Source: an uncultured Stomatobaculum sp.
GTDB lineage: Bacteria > Bacillota > Clostridia > Lachnospirales > Lachnospiraceae
Reading direction: 5' to 3'
Assembly (NCBI RefSeq): GCF_937924975.1
Contig: NZ_CALEYG010000016.1
Coordinates: forward strand, 1 to 62,852
DNA: 62,852 nt
A program made the translations under genes and the position numbers. The notes under the pieces are model-generated. The model did not search any database. It was given only the letters and a program-made list of their open reading frames with translations, and was not told the origin of the DNA. Of the stretch, positions 49,576-58,817 are shown piece after piece (within the stretch, counting starts at the first letter, position 1; the number at the start of each line of letters is the position of its first letter).

Positions 49576-51803
49576 AGTACAGAGTCGACGTGGTGCGCAT
49601 TCGGGAAAACTACATCACCCTAAACGGCTGGGCCATCGGGCGGAATCCGGGGAGCGAAGCGACATTTTCGGTCGAAGATGAGGCACACCGCCCTCTGCCG
49701 TTTAAGCTGGTGCGGACACGCCGGGACGATGTGAGCCAGATTTACTATCACGCGACTTCGGAAAAAGAGTACGGCTTTGACATCCGCTTTCCCTACGAGA
49801 GAGGCAAGAATTACTATCTGGTCATCTCTGTTGAGGGGCATAAGGCGCGCATCAAATACAACGAAGAGCTGATTGCGAAGCGCTCTTCGGTTGCACATAA
49901 GCGCATGGAGAAAATCAAGGATCTCTGCAATATGGAGACCGTGCGCGTGGCCTTTGACTATTTCAAGAAGCACGGCCTGAAAAAGCTCTTTTTGAAGTCC
50001 AAGAACAAATTGCAGGGCATAGACTCGGACTACGAGTACGCCGAGTGGTACGAGAAGACCCGCCCCACGGAGGCAGAGCTACAGCGGCAGCGGGAAACGG
50101 TCTTTGACAGTACGTCGCCTCTCTTTTCGATTGTGATTCCGCTTTTTGAGACGCCGACAGTTTATTTGAAGGCGCTCCTCGACTCCCTGCTCGCGCAGAC
50201 CTATACGAAGTTTGAAATCTGCCTTGCGGACGGCAGCCGCCCCGGGAAGGACACGGAAGCTGTTCTCCGGGAGTATGCGGCGCGCGATCCGAGAATCCGT
50301 TATACGGTGCTCGGCGAGAACCGCGGCATCGCGGGAAATACGAACGCGGCGCTCGCCCTTGCGACAGGCGATTTTGTGGTGCTCTGCGACCACGACGATA
50401 TTCTGCCGCCCGAAGCGCTCTTCTCCTTTGCCGAGGTCGTTGTGAAGGAGCCGGAAACCGACTGCCTCTATTCCGACGAGGATAAGCTCGACATGGACGG
50501 CGGCTCCCTCTTTGACCCGCATTTTAAGCCGGACTTTAACCCGGATCTGCTCGGCTCCGTCAACTATATCTGCCATCTCTTTGCGGTGCGGAAAAGTCTT
50601 CTCGACACGGTCGGGCAGTTTGACGCGGCCTATGACGGCGCCCAGGACTATGACTTTATCTTCCGCGTGACCGAGAAAGCGCGGCACATTGTCCATGTCC
50701 CGAAGGTGCTCTATCACTGGCGCTGTCACATGAACTCGACGGCCTCGAACCCGGAGAGCAAGCTCTACGCCTTCGAGGCGGGCGCAAGGGCGATTCGCGC
50801 GCATTACGAGCGCGTCTACCCGGAGCTAAAGATCAGAGAGGTTAAAAAGGGGGTGGACTACGGCATCTACCACACGATTTTTGATTTGACGGAGGAACCG
50901 CTCGTCTCGGTGGTCATCCCGAATAAGGACCATCGCGAGGATCTGGACAAGGCAATGCGCTCTCTCCTCGAGAAGGGAACTTACAAGAATCTGGAGTTCA
51001 TTGTCGTCGAGAACAATTCGACCGATCCCGAGACCTTTGCCTATTATGAGGCGATTCAGAAGGAGTTGCCTGAGGTCAAGGTTGTTTACTACGAAGGTGG
51101 CTTCAATTTTTCGGCAATCAATAACTTCGGCGTCCGCTATGCGAAGGGCGAATATCTGCTCTTTATGAACAACGACGTGGAACTCATCAACCCGGACACG
51201 GTGCGGGAGCTTCTCGGCTACGGACAGCGGGAAGATGTCGGCGCGGTCGGCTGCCGCCTCCTCTACGAGGACGATACGATACAGCACGCGGGCGTGGTCA
51301 TCGGCTTCGGCGGCATTGCAGGGCACACCTTCATCGGTCTCCACGAAGTGCAGAACAGCTACTTCCACCGCGCGCTGACCGCCCAGGACTACTCGGCGGT
51401 GACGGCGGCCTGCCTGCTGACAAAGAAGGAACTCTTTCTCTCGGTCGGCGGCTTCACGGAGGAACTTGCGGTCGCGTTTAACGACATTGACTACTGCCTC
51501 AAAGTGCGGGCGGCCGGAAAGCTGGTGGTCTATAATCCCTACGCGCTGCTGCACCACTACGAGTCGAAGTCGCGCGGTCTCGAGGACACGCCGGAAAAGG
51601 TGGAGCGCTTTAACCGCGAAGTGGCGCGCTTCATGAAGCGCTGGCCGACAATTCTCGAAAAAGGAGATCCCTATTACAACCCGAACCTGACACTTCGGAA
51701 GTCGAATTTTGCGCTCCGGGATCTCGACAAGGAGAAAATCGGCGAACCCTATCACATGCCGGGTATCGAAAAATATTTGCGCGAACTGGAGGAAGAGGCG
51801 TGA
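49572..51803 (+). CDS. Large two-domain GT2 glycosyltransferase
   Basis: 743 residues. A non-catalytic beta-rich N-terminal part of about 160 residues precedes two GT-A domains. The first starts near 185 (FSIVIPLFETPTVYLKALLD) with DHDDI and SDEDKLD, and the second near 443 (VSVVIPNKDHREDLDKAMRS) with MNNDVEL. Tandem GT2 enzymes of this build commonly extend rhamnan-like or O-antigen-type polysaccharides by alternating linkages. It overlaps the genes on both sides by four bases. Confidence 0.85.
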   Translation: MKYRVDVVRIRENYITLNGWAIGRNPGSEATFSVEDEAHRPLPFKLVRTRRDDVSQIYYHATSEKEYGFDIRFPYERGKNYYLVISVEGHKARIKYNEELIAKRSSVAHKRMEKIKDLCNMETVRVAFDYFKKHGLKKLFLKSKNKLQGIDSDYEYAEWYEKTRPTEAELQRQRETVFDSTSPLFSIVIPLFETPTVYLKALLDSLLAQTYTKFEICLADGSRPGKDTEAVLREYAARDPRIRYTVLGENRGIAGNTNAALALATGDFVVLCDHDDILPPEALFSFAEVVVKEPETDCLYSDEDKLDMDGGSLFDPHFKPDFNPDLLGSVNYICHLFAVRKSLLDTVGQFDAAYDGAQDYDFIFRVTEKARHIVHVPKVLYHWRCHMNSTASNPESKLYAFEAGARAIRAHYERVYPELKIREVKKGVDYGIYHTIFDLTEEPLVSVVIPNKDHREDLDKAMRSLLEKGTYKNLEFIVVENNSTDPETFAYYEAIQKELPEVKVVYYEGGFNFSAINNFGVRYAKGEYLLFMNNDVELINPDTVRELLGYGQREDVGAVGCRLLYEDDTIQHAGVVIGFGGIAGHTFIGLHEVQNSYFHRALTAQDYSAVTAACLLTKKELFLSVGGFTEELAVAFNDIDYCLKVRAAGKLVVYNPYALLHHYESKSRGLEDTPEKVERFNREVARFMKRWPTILEKGDPYYNPNLTLRKSNFALRDLDKEKIGEPYHMPGIEKYLRELEEEA

Positions 51804-52831
51804 GAGCGGAACAATGGGAGCGCGAGGATGCGCGCGTCACGGTGGTCATTCCGAACTACAACGGCATGAAATATCTGCCGCAGTGCATTGCGGCGCTGAA
51901 GCGTCAGACGGAGCAAAATTTTTCGCTCCTCGTCATGGAAAACGGCTCCTCGGACGGGAGCGCGGAATGGCTCAGGAAAGAGGGCATTCCGACCCTATTC
52001 AGCGAAGAAAATCTGGGCTTTGCGGGCGGCGTGAACCGCGCGGTCCGGGAGGTCAAGACGCCCTATGTGCTGCTCTTAAACAACGACACCGAGGTCTTTC
52101 CGAACTTTGTGCGCGCGCTCACGGAGAGCATTTCGCGGCACGAGCGCATCTTCTCGGTCAGTGCGATGATGATACGCACGCAGAACCACGCGGAGATTGA
52201 CGATGCGGGCGACCTGCTTTCGCTGCCCGGCTGGGCTTTTCAACGCGGCACCATGGAGCCCTGTGCGGCCTATGAGAAAGAGGCAGAGGTCTTCTCCGCC
52301 TGCGGCGGCGCGGCGATTTACCGGACGGACTTGTACCGGGAGTTCGGCGGGCTCGACGAGAGCTACTTTGCCTATCTGGAAGATATAGACCTCGGGTGGC
52401 GGGCCAAACTCGCGGGCTACCGGAATCTCTACTGCCCGGCGGCCAAGGTCTACCACTTCGGCTCCGCGACCAGCGGCTCAAAGTACAATGCGTTCAAAGT
52501 GCGGCTCTCGGCGAGAAATCACATTTTCACGATGGCGAAAAACCAGCCGCTCTGGCAGCTCATCTGGAATCTGCCCTTCCTGATCGGCGGCATTGCCGTA
52601 AAGGCGGCTTTCTTTGCAAAGAAGGGGCTGCTTTCCGATTATCTGCGCGGCCTCATTGAGGGCCTCACGGCGCTCCCGGCGCGCGATAAAACAGATTTCT
52701 CAAAGATTCCGGCTTCCCGCATCCTCGCAATCGAGTGGGAACTGGTTCTCGGCACCGCCGCCTATGTGAGACACTATGTCTCGCGGGCTGCGAAAAAGGA
52801 AGCTGGAAAATCGGCCTCCAATCCAGTATAA
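51800..52831 (+). CDS. GT2 glycosyltransferase, rhamnosyltransferase-like
   Basis: 343 residues from an ATG-overlapping GTG start. VVIPNYNGMKYLPQCIAALK, the nucleotide-binding ENLGFAGGVNRAVRE and the NNDTEV metal motif are typical of WbbL/RfbF-like transferases, followed by GGLDESYFAYLEDIDLGWRA. A hydrophobic stretch near 250-265 may attach it to the membrane. It continues the overlapped glycan operon. Confidence 0.85.
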   Translation: MRAEQWEREDARVTVVIPNYNGMKYLPQCIAALKRQTEQNFSLLVMENGSSDGSAEWLRKEGIPTLFSEENLGFAGGVNRAVREVKTPYVLLLNNDTEVFPNFVRALTESISRHERIFSVSAMMIRTQNHAEIDDAGDLLSLPGWAFQRGTMEPCAAYEKEAEVFSACGGAAIYRTDLYREFGGLDESYFAYLEDIDLGWRAKLAGYRNLYCPAAKVYHFGSATSGSKYNAFKVRLSARNHIFTMAKNQPLWQLIWNLPFLIGGIAVKAAFFAKKGLLSDYLRGLIEGLTALPARDKTDFSKIPASRILAIEWELVLGTAAYVRHYVSRAAKKEAGKSASNPV

Positions 52832-52838
52832 TTTCCGT

Positions 52839-54248
52839 ATGGTAAAAGACTTCCAAAGGCAGTTCAATCGACTGCATATTCTGATTGATGCAGCGGTGAT
52901 CAGCGGCTCTTATTTTCTCGCCTGGTACATTCTGTTCGGTCTCTACCACGAGAAAGTCGGGCGCCTCAGCTTTGCGATTTACATGCAGGCGCTGTTTTTC
53001 ATTGTGCCGCTGTACCTCCTGCTGAATGCGCTCTTCGGGCTCTATGCGCCGAAGCGCACCAAGGGACGACGCGCGGAGTTTGCGGGGATCCTGAAAGTCA
53101 ATACAATCGGCGTGCTGCTCTTTACGTTGGTGTTGTATCTCGGATCCAAGAATGCGATTCTGTATCACTTTTCGCGTCGGCTGGTGCTGGTTTTCTATCT
53201 GACCTGCGTGGTCTGGATGACGATTGAGCGGAATGTGATTCGCGGCTTTTTGCGGCGCATGCGACGGCTCGGCTTTAACCAGAAGAATATCCTCCTGGTC
53301 GGCTACGGCGAAGCGGCGAAGGGTTACATTGACCGCATTTTAACCAATGCCGAGTGGGGCTATCAGATCAACGGCATTCTCGACGACACCCATGAGCCCG
53401 GGTTCAGCTATCACGGCATACGGATTATCGGCGGCGTCAATGAGTTGCAGCCCTTGCTTGAGCGAAATGCGCTGGATGAGATTGCGATTACGCTGCCGCT
53501 CTCACAGTATGAAAAATTAAAGAATATCGTGTCTATCTGCGAGAAATCCGGCGTGCACACGAAGTTTATTCCGGATTACTACGGTGTGATTCCGACCATT
53601 CCCTACATGGAAGATGTGGCCGGCATGCCGGTCATTAATATTCGCCATGTGCCGCTGACCGAGTTTTACAATGCGGCGGCGAAGCGCCTCGTGGATATTA
53701 TCGGCGGCATTGTCGGGCTGATTATTTTCTCGCCGATTATGCTGCTCGCCGCGATTCTCGTGAAGATTTCGAGCCCCGGCCCGATTATCTTCAAACAGGA
53801 GCGGGTGGGCTTACACCAGAAGAAATTCCGGATGTACAAGTTCCGCTCGATGCGCCAGCAGGTCGATTCGGAGGAGAAAAAAGGCTGGACAGTCAAAAAA
53901 GATCCGCGGGTTACCTGGATCGGGAGCATCCTCCGGAAGACCAGTCTCGATGAGACGCCGCAATTTTTCAACATTGTGCGCGGCGATATGAGTCTGGTCG
54001 GACCGAGACCGGAGAGACCCTACTTCGTCGAGAAGTTCAAGGAAGAAATTCCGCACTATATGATCAAGCACCAGGTGAGACCCGGTCTCACCGGCTGGGC
54101 GCAGATCAACGGACTTCGCGGGGACACCTCGATAGAGAAGAGAATCGAGTACGACCTCTACTACATCGAGAACTGGACATTGGGCTTTGATTTTAAGATT
54201 ATTTTGCTCACCTTTGTCCGCGGATTTATCAACAAAAACGCTTATTGA
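52839..54248 (+). CDS. Polyprenyl-phosphate sugar phosphotransferase (WcaJ/WbaP type)
   Basis: 469 residues from the ATG at 52839. Four N-terminal membrane segments, a CoA-binding-like Rossmann middle (ILLVGYGEAAKGYIDRIL), another hydrophobic hairpin (DIIGGIVGLIIFSPIMLLAA), and the catalytic domain with ERVGLHQKKFRMYKFRSMR and the DETPQFFNIVRGDMSLVGPR block. It transfers a sugar-1-phosphate from a nucleotide sugar to undecaprenyl phosphate and so begins glycan assembly. No ribosome site is close to this ATG; TATAAT stands seven bases before it, and an alternative ATG at 52776 overlaps the preceding gene. The start is therefore uncertain. Confidence 0.88.
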   Translation: MVKDFQRQFNRLHILIDAAVISGSYFLAWYILFGLYHEKVGRLSFAIYMQALFFIVPLYLLLNALFGLYAPKRTKGRRAEFAGILKVNTIGVLLFTLVLYLGSKNAILYHFSRRLVLVFYLTCVVWMTIERNVIRGFLRRMRRLGFNQKNILLVGYGEAAKGYIDRILTNAEWGYQINGILDDTHEPGFSYHGIRIIGGVNELQPLLERNALDEIAITLPLSQYEKLKNIVSICEKSGVHTKFIPDYYGVIPTIPYMEDVAGMPVINIRHVPLTEFYNAAAKRLVDIIGGIVGLIIFSPIMLLAAILVKISSPGPIIFKQERVGLHQKKFRMYKFRSMRQQVDSEEKKGWTVKKDPRVTWIGSILRKTSLDETPQFFNIVRGDMSLVGPRPERPYFVEKFKEEIPHYMIKHQVRPGLTGWAQINGLRGDTSIEKRIEYDLYYIENWTLGFDFKIILLTFVRGFINKNAY

Positions 54249-54265
54249 GGAAAACAGGAGATTGT

Positions 54266-55819
54266 ATGGAAAATGAGATGCAGGAGCCGCAGAGAGGCAG
54301 AAGCCGGAAGAAAGCAGAGGCGGCAGTTGCAGAGAAAACACCGAAGAGCGCGAAGGCAATCAAGCGGCGCAGATTTATCATCATGGCAGTTCTCGAAGTC
54401 TTCGTTCTGCTCGCCATTTTCGCCTATGCCTATCTTCTGAAGCAGTATTCCAAGATACAGCGCCCTGTCTTTGAGGTGAAGAATGTCGAGAACACAGAGC
54501 TCACGACCGATGACATTGCAAAGATGAAGGGTTACTGGAACATCGCGGCCTTCGGCGTCGACTCGCGCGACTCCTCGGTGGGGCGCGGCAACAATGCGGA
54601 TGTCATCATGATTGTGAGCATCAACCGCGAGAACGGCGAAATCCGCATTGCGAGCGTGTTCCGCGACTCTTATCTGAGTCTCGCGAACGGCAATTACAAT
54701 AAGATTAACCAGGCCTATGCGGTCGGCGGACCGGAGCTTGCGGTCAAGGCGCTGAACCAGAACCTAGACCTCAACATCACCGACTATGTGACCTTTAACT
54801 GGAAGGCGGTCGCGACCGGCATCAACATCCTCGGCGGTGTGGACATCGATTTGACCCAGCCGGAGTTCAAGTACATCAATTCCTATATCACGGAGACCGT
54901 CAAGGGCACCCAAATCGGTTCGGTGCAGCTGACACACGCGGGCATGAACCATTTGGACGGCATTCAGGCAGTTGCCTATGCGCGCCTCCGCTACATGGAC
55001 AACGACTACACGAGAACCGAGCGGCAGCGCCGCGTTCTGGAGCTCTGCGTGCAGAAGGCAAAGCAGGCGGATCCGGCGACGCTCTCGAATCTCGCGGGCA
55101 ACCTGCTCTCGATGGTAGCGACGAGTCTCACCTGGGACGACGGCATGAGCCTCGCGACCAATGTCAAGAAGTACAGCATTGTGGAGACCATCGGCTTCCC
55201 GATGGATCGCCGTGAGATCAACATGGGCTTCAAGGGTGCCTGTGTCATTCCGAACACGCTCGAGAAGAATGTCAAGGATCTGCATACCTTCCTCTTCGGC
55301 GGCGAAGAGTATACGGTTTCCAATCAGGTGCAGGAGATCGACAACCACATCGCCTCCGACATCGCGCGCTACCGCGGCCGCTCGGAGGAGCGAAAGTACA
55401 AGGCAAAGATGCGCGAGTACAACGAGGGCGAGGAGACGAGCGCGGCGAGAAAGCGAAACAGCAACACCGAGGAGGAGACGACCAGACGGAGCCGCAGCGA
55501 AACGGAGGGCGGCGGCAGCGCTTCTTCGAAGAGCACGCGGGAGGAGAGCGAGTCCGGCAGCACACATGAGACGAGCGCTGAGGCGACGGATTCCCGCGGC
55601 AATGTAATCACGGGGCCCGGTGCAAAGAGCAGCAGCGCTGCGCGCGAGAGCAGTTCGGCAGCGGAGAGCGGTGCGGTCAGAGAGAGCAGCCGCGCGGCCG
55701 GTGAGAGTTCCGCGGCGCGCGAGACCACTGCGGCGGCCGAGACCAGTGCGCAGGTCACAACACGCGAGGCGGCAGCGGCGCCGTCGGAGACCAACGGTCC
55801 CGCCCTGAATGAAGAGTAA
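54266..55819 (+). CDS. LytR-CpsA-Psr (LCP) family wall-glycan ligase with long low-complexity tail
   Basis: 517 residues. A basic cytoplasmic N-terminus precedes one membrane helix (about 37-57). The extracellular LCP domain has FGVDSRD, NNADVIMIVSINREN, ASVFRDSYL and YARLRYMDNDYTRTERQRR, with the arginines that hold the polyprenyl pyrophosphate. It attaches teichoic acid or capsular glycans to peptidoglycan. From about residue 385 the tail is almost wholly Ser/Ala/Glu/Arg. The position at the end of the glycan operon fits this role. AACAGGAGAT precedes the ATG. Confidence 0.88.
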   Translation: MENEMQEPQRGRSRKKAEAAVAEKTPKSAKAIKRRRFIIMAVLEVFVLLAIFAYAYLLKQYSKIQRPVFEVKNVENTELTTDDIAKMKGYWNIAAFGVDSRDSSVGRGNNADVIMIVSINRENGEIRIASVFRDSYLSLANGNYNKINQAYAVGGPELAVKALNQNLDLNITDYVTFNWKAVATGINILGGVDIDLTQPEFKYINSYITETVKGTQIGSVQLTHAGMNHLDGIQAVAYARLRYMDNDYTRTERQRRVLELCVQKAKQADPATLSNLAGNLLSMVATSLTWDDGMSLATNVKKYSIVETIGFPMDRREINMGFKGACVIPNTLEKNVKDLHTFLFGGEEYTVSNQVQEIDNHIASDIARYRGRSEERKYKAKMREYNEGEETSAARKRNSNTEEETTRRSRSETEGGGSASSKSTREESESGSTHETSAEATDSRGNVITGPGAKSSSAARESSSAAESGAVRESSRAAGESSAARETTAAAETSAQVTTREAAAAPSETNGPALNEE

Positions 55820-55831
55820 TACGAGAAAACA

Positions 55832-55886
55832 AAAGAAGAACTGTCCTTCCGGCGAAGCTTAAGACCGGGAGGACAGTTCTTTTTTG
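55832..55886 (+). terminator. Terminator of the glycan operon
   Basis: AGAAGAACTGTCCTTCCGG region pairs with CCGGGAGGACAGTTCTTTT; the stem has one bulge and is followed by six T residues. Confidence 0.88.
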
Positions 55887-56019
55887 TCGGGCGCGTCGGA
55901 TCTGGCAGGCGAATTGTTCACACTTTGCTCTGTCTCTCAACACATTTCGTTCACAGCTTCTTTTTATACTAGGCAACATAGAACCACGAAAGAAAGCAAT
56001 CGAAAGAGAGGTATGCAAC

Positions 56020-57573
56020 ATGTACGACTCGGACAATCAATACAGCAATTTCAATAATTTCCCCTATGACAGCAGCGCACAGAAGGCAGAGGAGCCCTAC
56101 AACACAGTCTCGGACCGGAGCTACGGTGAGAGCGCAGGAAACGGCACGGGAACGCCCGAAGAGCCGAAGAAAGGAAGCGGTCTCGCAAAGAAGCTCGGCA
56201 CCGCAGCGGCCTGCGCGCTGGTCTTCGGTGCCGTGGCAGGCGTCACGATGGGTACGGTGAGCCGCGCGGTCGCACCGAAAAGCAGCGTTGCATCCGCAGA
56301 GAGCAGCGCAGCGGCAGAGGTCATGCCGAACCTGACGAAGACGGCAACCAAGGAGGCAGCCGCGGGAAGCACAGCCGGCAGCAGCGAGGGTACTACACTC
56401 GATGTCTCGGCGATTGTCGACAAGGCCATGCCCTCGGTCGTCGCCATCGATGTGAAGGGCGAGCAGCAGGTCAGCGACTTCTTTGGCCGCACCGCTTCCT
56501 ATGAGACTTCGGGCGCCGGCTCCGGTATTATCATCGGTGAGAACGAAGAGGAGTATCTGATTGTCACAAATAACCACGTGATTGAGAATACGACCAGCAT
56601 GAAGGTGCAGTTTATCGACGGTAAGAGTGTAGACGCGGAGCTGAAGGGCACCGATTCCGGCGCCGATGTCGCGGTGATTGCGGTCAAAAAGTCGGATGTT
56701 GCCGATGAAACCAAGTCGAAGATTGCGATTGCGGAAATCGGCGATTCGAATGAATTAAAAGTCGGTCAGGGTGTGATTGCAATCGGCAATGCGCTCGGCT
56801 ACGGACAGTCCGTGACCGTCGGCTATCTGAGTGCAAAGGATCGCACAATTACGGCACAGGACGGTTCAACCGGACAGGAGACCAAGGTCGAAAACCTCCT
56901 GCAGACCGACGCGGCGATTAACCCCGGTAACTCGGGCGGCGCACTCCTCAATATGCAGGGGCAGGTAATCGGTATCAACGAGTCGAAGAGTGTCGACACG
57001 AAGGTCGAGGGCATGGGCTATGCGATTCCGATTTCGAGTGTGACGGAGCTCATCAACCAGCTCTCCTCGCAGAAGACGAGAGGCACGGTCGCAGAGGCAG
57101 ACCGCGGCTACATCGGGTTCCGCGGGCAGAACGTGGACAATGAGGCAGCGCAGAAGTTCAACATGCCGGTCGGCATCTTTGTCTACAAGATTATTGACGG
57201 CGGCGCGGCGGCGGAGTCTGAGCTGCAGGAGAACGATATCATCACGAAGTTTGAGGGACAGAGTGTCTCCTCGATTGAGGATTTGAAAGAGAAGCTCACG
57301 CGCTACAAAAAGGGCGAAACCGTGACTTTGACGGTCAAGCGTCCGTCGAACAAGGGCTATGAGGAGAAGGAAATTCAGCTTACTCTCAAGGGACAGGACA
57401 GCATGAAGAATGCGACCGCAGAGAGCGAGAGCAAAGACGGACAGGACAACAAGGACAGTCAGGACCGCGGCAGCGAGCGCCGGAACAGCCGCGGAGACAG
57501 CGGGAACCGCAGCGACAATAACAGCGGCGATAACAGTGATGAGGACAGCAGCCTGTTCCCGTTCCGGTGGTAA
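56020..57573 (+). CDS. htrA: HtrA/DegP-like membrane-anchored serine protease
   Basis: 517 residues. A polar cytoplasmic N-terminus of about 58 residues, one membrane helix (about 60-80), a Ser/Ala-rich linker, a trypsin-like domain and one PDZ domain (about 355-455). The catalytic triad reads H186 in VTNNHVI, D216 in SGADVAV and S305 in NPGNSGGAL. The tail is rich in Asp/Ser/Asn/Arg. Such proteases degrade or refold misfolded exported proteins. GAGAGGT precedes the ATG. TATACT at 55965-55970 may be its -10 box, without a clear -35. Confidence 0.92.
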   Translation: MYDSDNQYSNFNNFPYDSSAQKAEEPYNTVSDRSYGESAGNGTGTPEEPKKGSGLAKKLGTAAACALVFGAVAGVTMGTVSRAVAPKSSVASAESSAAAEVMPNLTKTATKEAAAGSTAGSSEGTTLDVSAIVDKAMPSVVAIDVKGEQQVSDFFGRTASYETSGAGSGIIIGENEEEYLIVTNNHVIENTTSMKVQFIDGKSVDAELKGTDSGADVAVIAVKKSDVADETKSKIAIAEIGDSNELKVGQGVIAIGNALGYGQSVTVGYLSAKDRTITAQDGSTGQETKVENLLQTDAAINPGNSGGALLNMQGQVIGINESKSVDTKVEGMGYAIPISSVTELINQLSSQKTRGTVAEADRGYIGFRGQNVDNEAAQKFNMPVGIFVYKIIDGGAAAESELQENDIITKFEGQSVSSIEDLKEKLTRYKKGETVTLTVKRPSNKGYEEKEIQLTLKGQDSMKNATAESESKDGQDNKDSQDRGSERRNSRGDSGNRSDNNSGDNSDEDSSLFPFRW

Positions 57574-57610
57574 TTGCGAGTCATAGAGTGATAGGAAAAA
57601 AGGTGGCAGA

Positions 57611-57655
57611 AGCCCCCGCAGCGCTGACAGAATCTGGCGCTGCGGGGCTTTATCG
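57611..57655 (+). terminator. Terminator after the HtrA gene
   Basis: AGCCCCCGCAGCGC pairs with GCGCTGCGGGGCT around a nine-base loop; the T-run is short (TTTAT). Confidence 0.75.
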
Positions 57656-57712
57656 TCTTTGAAACAAGGTAAATGGCGCATCAATGTTTTTATGCGTGTA
57701 GTCTACGAAACG

Positions 57713-57753
57713 AAAAAACGAGCCGCAGAGAATGGTTTCTCTGCGGCTCGTTT
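57713..57753 (-). terminator. Terminator of the carbamate kinase gene
   Basis: ACGAGCCGCAGAGAA pairs with TTTCTCTGCGGCTCGT around TGG. On the minus strand the stem is followed by six U residues. Confidence 0.9.
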
Positions 57754-57787
57754 GCGTTGACAGCGTGATTCGAAGAGCAGGCGGAAC

Positions 57788-58720
57788 TCAGGAAATGCGC
57801 GTGCCCGCCTTACCGCGGAGCGCCTGACCCGCCTTTGCTAGGCTCGTGATAATCGCGGCGCGGTTCTTGCCCGCGCTCACGAAGTCGACCGCGGCTTTGA
57901 CCTTCGGGAGCATGCTCTTAAACTCAAACTGACCGGCCTCCATATAGGCCTTGGCGTCGTCAATGCTCATCTCGGAGATGGCTTCCTCGGCCGGGGTGCC
58001 GAAGTTCAGGGTCACATTGTCGACCGCGGTCAGAATGAGGAGCACATCCGCATCCACCTCCCGCGCGAGGAGGCCGGAAGTCAGATCCTTTTCGATTACG
58101 GCGCTTGCGCCGCGGAGCGCCGTGCCCTGCTCGAGCACCGGCACGCCGCCGCCGCCGCAGCAGATGACCACCTGGTCGGCGTCGAGGAGCGCCTTGATCG
58201 CATCAATCTCAACAATCGCAACCGGGTTCGGTGCGGGGACAATGCGCTGGTAACCCTTGCCCGGGATTTCAACCGTGTGGTTGCCCTTCGCGTCCTCTTC
58301 CTCGGCCTCCTCCTTTGACATGAAGCGGCCTATGGTCTTCAGGGGCTGATAAAAGGCCTCGTCATAGGGATCCACCGTGACCTCGGTCATGATGGTCGAG
58401 ACGCACTTATAGATGCCGCGGGACAGAAGTTCCGAGCGAAGTCCGTTCTGCAGGTCGTAGCCGATGTAGCCCTGGCTCATCGCGGAGCAGACCGAGAGCG
58501 GCGAAGGCGTGTAGCCCTCGTGGTGCGCCGCAAACTCGGAGAGTGCGCCGTGAATCATGCCGACCTGCGGCGCGTTGGAGTGGGTCACGGCGACCTGCCA
58601 GCCCTCCTCGACAAAATCTGCGATAATCGGCGCGGTTTTAGCGACAGCCGCTTTTTGCTCCGGCAGATTGGTGCCGAGATCCTTGTGGCCGAGAGAGAGC
58701 ACCAGACGCTTTTTAGACAT
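57788..58720 (-). CDS. arcC: Carbamate kinase
   Basis: 310 residues, the usual length. LVLSLGHKDLGTN at the N-terminus corresponds to the ALGGNA loop of other carbamate kinases (here changed to SLGHKD). THSNAPQVG, CSAMSQGYIGYDLQN, VICCGGGGVPVL and EKDLTSGLLAREVDAD are the family blocks. It makes ATP from carbamoyl phosphate and ADP, typically the last step of arginine deiminase or agmatine pathways, but no arcA or arcB is in view. TTAGGAGGTC precedes the ATG. It is monocistronic with its own terminator. Confidence 0.93.
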   Translation of the reverse strand: MSKKRLVLSLGHKDLGTNLPEQKAAVAKTAPIIADFVEEGWQVAVTHSNAPQVGMIHGALSEFAAHHEGYTPSPLSVCSAMSQGYIGYDLQNGLRSELLSRGIYKCVSTIMTEVTVDPYDEAFYQPLKTIGRFMSKEEAEEEDAKGNHTVEIPGKGYQRIVPAPNPVAIVEIDAIKALLDADQVVICCGGGGVPVLEQGTALRGASAVIEKDLTSGLLAREVDADVLLILTAVDNVTLNFGTPAEEAISEMSIDDAKAYMEAGQFEFKSMLPKVKAAVDFVSAGKNRAAIITSLAKAGQALRGKAGTRIS

Positions 58721-58817
58721 GAGAGACCTCCTAATTCAGCTGATATGCGTGAAAAATCATGATAAAATTATAAGTTCAGAGGAACAAAAAAGCAACCGCG
58801 GGGGAGGGCGTGAGCGG

